This document shows positions 6,046-6,696 of a DNA stretch of 6,696 bases, one piece after another. The DNA lies in NCBI GenBank assembly GCA_043769275.1, contig JAYVJM010000081.1:1-6696 (forward strand), read 5' to 3'. The position numbers were made by a program, and so were the translations under genes. How positions within the stretch are numbered: the stretch's first letter is position 1; each line of letters begins with the position of its first letter. Below the pieces are notes generated by a model. It was not told where the DNA came from. It saw only the letters and a list, made by a program, of their open reading frames with translations, and did no database searches. The stretch is from JAYVJM01 sp043769275. Lineage in GTDB: Bacteria; Pseudomonadota; Gammaproteobacteria; Pseudomonadales; UBA7239.

Positions 6046-6557
6046 TTCACCAAATCTGCCAGTGATTCTGCTGTCGCCCAATAGATAACACCATTGTCTT
6101 GGTGTGCTTCTATAGCATTTAGATAAAATTTCCCAGCAGCCTCGTTATGGCTGGTTGCAGTCCACCAAACACACTCACTGCCTTCAGCTTTAGCCATTGC
6201 TCCCACCTGCTGCATAATTTCACTGCCATAACCCTTTCTGCGATGGGCATTAGAAACTACTAGGCTGTCCATATATTTGGAAGCGCCGCTGTAGATATCG
6301 GCACTATTCCTAAGCCCAACCATCCCCACAATTTCACCCGTCTCCTTAAGCGAGAATTTGTACAGATGAAGCCCAGCCGCTTTGGCAAGCTCAAAACGCT
6401 CAAGAAAAAGAGCTTCGGACATTTGCGTGTTGTACTGCTGGTAGAGGGGAAAAAGTGCGCGCACATCTTCTTTTTCGACAATCTCATCCCTCTGCAAATC
6501 CGCTATGGCGTAAGAAAGCGGCAAAAAAACCAGTAGCAACAATATAGCTAATCGCAT
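6042..6557 (-). CDS. GNAT-family N-acetyltransferase with predicted signal peptide
   Basis: From the ATG at 6557 this protein has 171 residues (174 from a TTG at 6566). The C-terminal part is a GNAT fold: strand EIVGMVGLRN, then YMDSLVVSNAHRRKGYG, whose RRKGYG (106-111) is the acetyl-CoA pyrophosphate loop of motif A, then HNEAAGKFYLN (137-147) of motif B with a conserved-type Asn and Tyr. The acceptor is unknown. Before the GNAT domain lies a typical Sec signal: Met-Arg, a hydrophobic core LAILLLLVFLPL, and an A-x-A site (AIA, 17-19) that suggests cleavage before Asp20. Family members are normally cytosolic, so this is odd. A TTG at Leu24 (TTG numbering) could give a leaderless cytosolic form, but has no ribosome site. 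The ATG also lacks a clear one. The gene is convergent with the fab operon and appears monocistronic. Confidence 0.8.
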   Translation of the reverse strand: MRLAILLLLVFLPLSYAIADLQRDEIVEKEDVRALFPLYQQYNTQMSEALFLERFELAKAAGLHLYKFSLKETGEIVGMVGLRNSADIYSGASKYMDSLVVSNAHRRKGYGSEIMQQVGAMAKAEGSECVWWTATSHNEAAGKFYLNAIEAHQDNGVIYWATAESLADLVN

Positions 6558-6696
6558 AAACAACAAGACAGGAATACACTAATCAAATGGCTATCTTAAC
6601 CTGATGATCATCAACCCAGCAAACCGGGCCCAAAAGACAGCCGAAAATTCAAGCGTTGTGCCTTGCGTCAATTGCTGGAAGCTAATCCTGACATGC
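6558..6696. other. Right-edge region without a supportable gene
   Basis: The stretch should hold the promoter of the GNAT gene, but I see no convincing boxes. One + frame is open from the TAA at 6597-6599 to the window edge and ends KRCALRQLLEANPDM, which looks protein-like. Its only candidate start is a TTG at 6663 without a ribosome site, so I do not call a gene. Confidence 0.3.

Noticed and set aside
5939..6054. Hairpins after the GDT1 gene as intrinsic terminators
   Set aside because: Neither hairpin is followed by a U-run on either strand, so termination cannot be claimed from sequence.
1..6696. tRNA, rRNA or CRISPR array
   Set aside because: No cloverleaf-like region, rRNA-like sequence or regularly spaced repeats were seen.

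Overview
The window looks like chromosomal DNA of a gammaproteobacterium of moderate GC. The adjacent fabA-fabB pair is typical of Pseudomonas-like and Cellvibrio-like lineages, and the sensor kinase and regulator have their closest recognisable relatives (CrbS/MxtR and CrbR/ErdR types) in the same class. I cannot place it at genus level from sequence alone.

Left part (1-2754): a short non-coding leader contains an imperfect inverted repeat of the TTCGACAGGCTCAG / CGTTCG type. It is followed by a 615-residue soluble hybrid histidine kinase (PAS, HisKA, HATPase, receiver). Facing it with a 17-nt gap is a NarL/LuxR-type response regulator. The two probably form a cognate pair. The kinase resembles the cytoplasmic half of kinases that normally carry an N-terminal SLC5 (sodium:solute symporter) domain. 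Here that membrane domain is absent, and the repeat lies just upstream of the start codon.

Middle (2951-5877): fabA and fabB, the two enzymes of the oxygen-independent unsaturated fatty acid pathway, are followed closely by a GFA-type zinc-binding protein and a six-helix GDT1/UPF0016 cation transporter, all on the + strand. Gaps of 91, 17 and about 40 nt suggest one operon. A sigma70-like promoter precedes fabA, and a second with the same geometry (16-bp spacer) lies in the fabA-fabB gap. The GDT1 gene has no ATG, GTG or TTG where the family begins. Its Shine-Dalgarno sequence points to an ATC codon.

Right part (5878-6696): a second copy of the REP-like inverted repeat sits inside a larger element bounded by short terminal inverted repeats and TTA direct repeats, resembling a MITE. 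It lies between the operon and a convergent GNAT acetyltransferase gene. That GNAT protein begins with a convincing Sec-type signal peptide, which is unusual for an acetyl-CoA-dependent enzyme. The last ~130 bases hold no gene I can support.

Most of the window is ordinary housekeeping DNA. The points worth checking are the transporter-less kinase, the ATC start, the exported GNAT and the repeat elements. I see no clear evidence of a wholly new multi-gene system.
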